From Chitinophagaceae bacterium (GTDB taxonomy: Bacteria > Bacteroidota > Bacteroidia > Chitinophagales > Chitinophagaceae): 6,379 nt of DNA. The notes under the pieces are model-generated. The model was given only the letters and a program-made list of their open reading frames with translations. It searched no databases and was not told the origin of the DNA. Made by a program: the position numbers and the translations under genes. Each line of letters begins with the position of its first letter. Within the stretch, counting starts at the first letter, position 1. The stretch spans positions 1 through 6,379 of the forward strand of contig DPWF01000163.1 of assembly GCA_003526435.1 (NCBI GenBank), written 5' to 3'. Below, one piece after another: positions 5,249-6,379 of the stretch.

Positions 5249-6379
5249 TCATCCTACCAGGCCTACATTTACTTCTAAGTCTGGGTTGTCTAATAAAAAA
5301 TTAGCCATGTCTTCATTCATGAGAAAACCTTTTTCCAATGTATAGAGACTTACTTTCAGTTGTTCACGTGGCTCGTAGAGGGTAAAACGTAGCGACGATT
5401 TGCCCGGATACTCCCTTACGTTTTTATCAATGAATGAAACAAAATCGGGTGTGAGTGATGCCGGCTGCATACTGATTTCTATGCTGCGAGTTAAATTTTG
5501 TTTTGCCGTTTCCAGCAACGACATCACATTGATTTTGAACTCAAAATTGTTGGGTTGATTATAACGCGAACGGAAGAAACCAGTCAGCAGGATATTCTGT
5601 CCTTTTTCGAGATAGTTCTGGAACTTGATATAGTCTTCGCTCCATAAAATAAAATCAGTTTTTCCGCTGAAATCTTCAATAATAAAGGAACCGAAATTTT
5701 TACCTGTTTTGGTTACACGATGTTGTACATCAATCACCAGACCGGCCACACGTAACTGTTTGCCGGGATTGGGTTGCAGGTGTAGTGTTTCCTTGATCTC
5801 ATTAAAATCACTGATGCTGGTAATGCCGTAATATTTCAGTTCGAACTTAAAATGGTCCAATGGGTGGCCACTCATGAACATGCCTGTTACATCTTTTTCA
5901 TGATCAAGCAATTCCGTAAGTGTCCAGGGTTCAACGCTGGCAATTTTAGGAACAGGTACCTGCATGGCCGAAGTCATATCGCCAAACAAAGTATTGGCAC
6001 TGGCTGCAGATGCGGTCTGGTTGGCCTGTCCATACTGAATAATTTTTTCCAGTCCATTTAATTTATCTCCATCACCTACATGAAAATATTGTGCGCGGTG
6101 AAATTCAGGGAAACAGTCAAATGCACCGGAATAGGCAAGGCTCTCCAGCGATTTTTTATTTACACTTCTTTGTACCACTCTTTTACTGAAATCAAACACA
6201 TCTTTGTACCAGCCATTCTTTTCTCTTTCTGCAATAATATTTTCTACGGCAGCTTCACCCACACCTTTCAGTCCACCTAAACCAAAACGAATCTCTCCGT
6301 TTTTGTTCACCGCAAAACCTTTGAGTGATTCATTAATATCTGGTCCCAATACTTTAATGCCCATGCGTTTACATTCTTC
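5249..6379 (-). CDS. dnaE: DNA polymerase III alpha subunit, C-terminal part (partial)
   Basis: Last 376 residues of the replicative DNA polymerase catalytic subunit; the start lies beyond the right edge. The fragment opens with EECKRMGIKVLGPDINES, a well-conserved DnaE stretch, so the open frame continues outside and the ATG at 6364 is internal. Next is the helix-hairpin-helix RFGLGGLKGVGEAAVENII (31-49), then the VNKKSLESLAYSGAFD helix region (73-88). ANTLFGDM (128-135) sits where DnaE proteins carry the sliding-clamp-binding motif QxxLF, here with Ala for Gln. EPWTLTELLDHEKDVTGMFM and SGHPLDHF (150-177) are also typical. An OB-fold follows (about 208-290: LRVAGLVIDVQHR, FIIEDFSGKTDFILW, GQNILLTGFF), then a C-terminal domain ending NVGLVG. 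The polymerase active site and PHP domain are outside the window. No damage is seen in the part present. Confidence 0.95.
   Translation of the reverse strand, partial: EECKRMGIKVLGPDINESLKGFAVNKNGEIRFGLGGLKGVGEAAVENIIAEREKNGWYKDVFDFSKRVVQRSVNKKSLESLAYSGAFDCFPEFHRAQYFHVGDGDKLNGLEKIIQYGQANQTASAASANTLFGDMTSAMQVPVPKIASVEPWTLTELLDHEKDVTGMFMSGHPLDHFKFELKYYGITSISDFNEIKETLHLQPNPGKQLRVAGLVIDVQHRVTKTGKNFGSFIIEDFSGKTDFILWSEDYIKFQNYLEKGQNILLTGFFRSRYNQPNNFEFKINVMSLLETAKQNLTRSIEISMQPASLTPDFVSFIDKNVREYPGKSSLRFTLYEPREQLKVSLYTLEKGFLMNEDMANFLLDNPDLEVNVGLVG

Overview
The window looks like ordinary chromosome from a member of the Bacteroidota, most probably the Chitinophagaceae or a close relative. The reasons are moderate-to-low GC, exported proteins whose signal peptides end just before Gln, Bacteroidota-type -7 promoter elements (TAnnTTTG) close to start codons, and protein families typical of that group. 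No taxon marker such as rRNA is present, so this placement is an inference.

Layout. Five genes lie on the plus strand: an exported NTF2/lumazine-binding-like protein (255-707), a membrane-anchored XRE-type regulator (867-1433), an exported two-lobed aspartic-protease-like protein (1534-2493), a DNA alkylation repair (AlkD-like) gene interrupted by an in-frame TAG (2641-3309), and a small VOC/bleomycin-resistance-like protein (3435-3782). A long, nearly perfect palindrome (3799-3850) separates these from two minus-strand genes: a DUF418 membrane protein (3856-5106) and the C-terminal third of DNA polymerase III alpha, dnaE (5249 to the right edge, continuing outside). A heptamer-based inverted repeat fills the end of the dnaE-DUF418 gap.

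How the genes relate. Most appear to be independent single-gene units rather than an operon. The one pairing with suggestive regulation is the membrane XRE regulator followed by the protease-like gene. The 100 bp between them hold an 11-bp phased array of TGTCG-type motifs directly upstream of a good Bacteroidota promoter. That suggests a regulated promoter, but which protein binds it is unknown. The alkylation repair gene appears to be a recent single-mutation pseudogene, unless the stop is a sequence error or is read through.

I found no convincing undescribed multi-gene system. The items most worth checking are the phased array at 1448-1490, the amber-interrupted repair gene, the bilobal protease with a DMG first motif, and the two intergenic palindromes, which may be members of dispersed repeat families.
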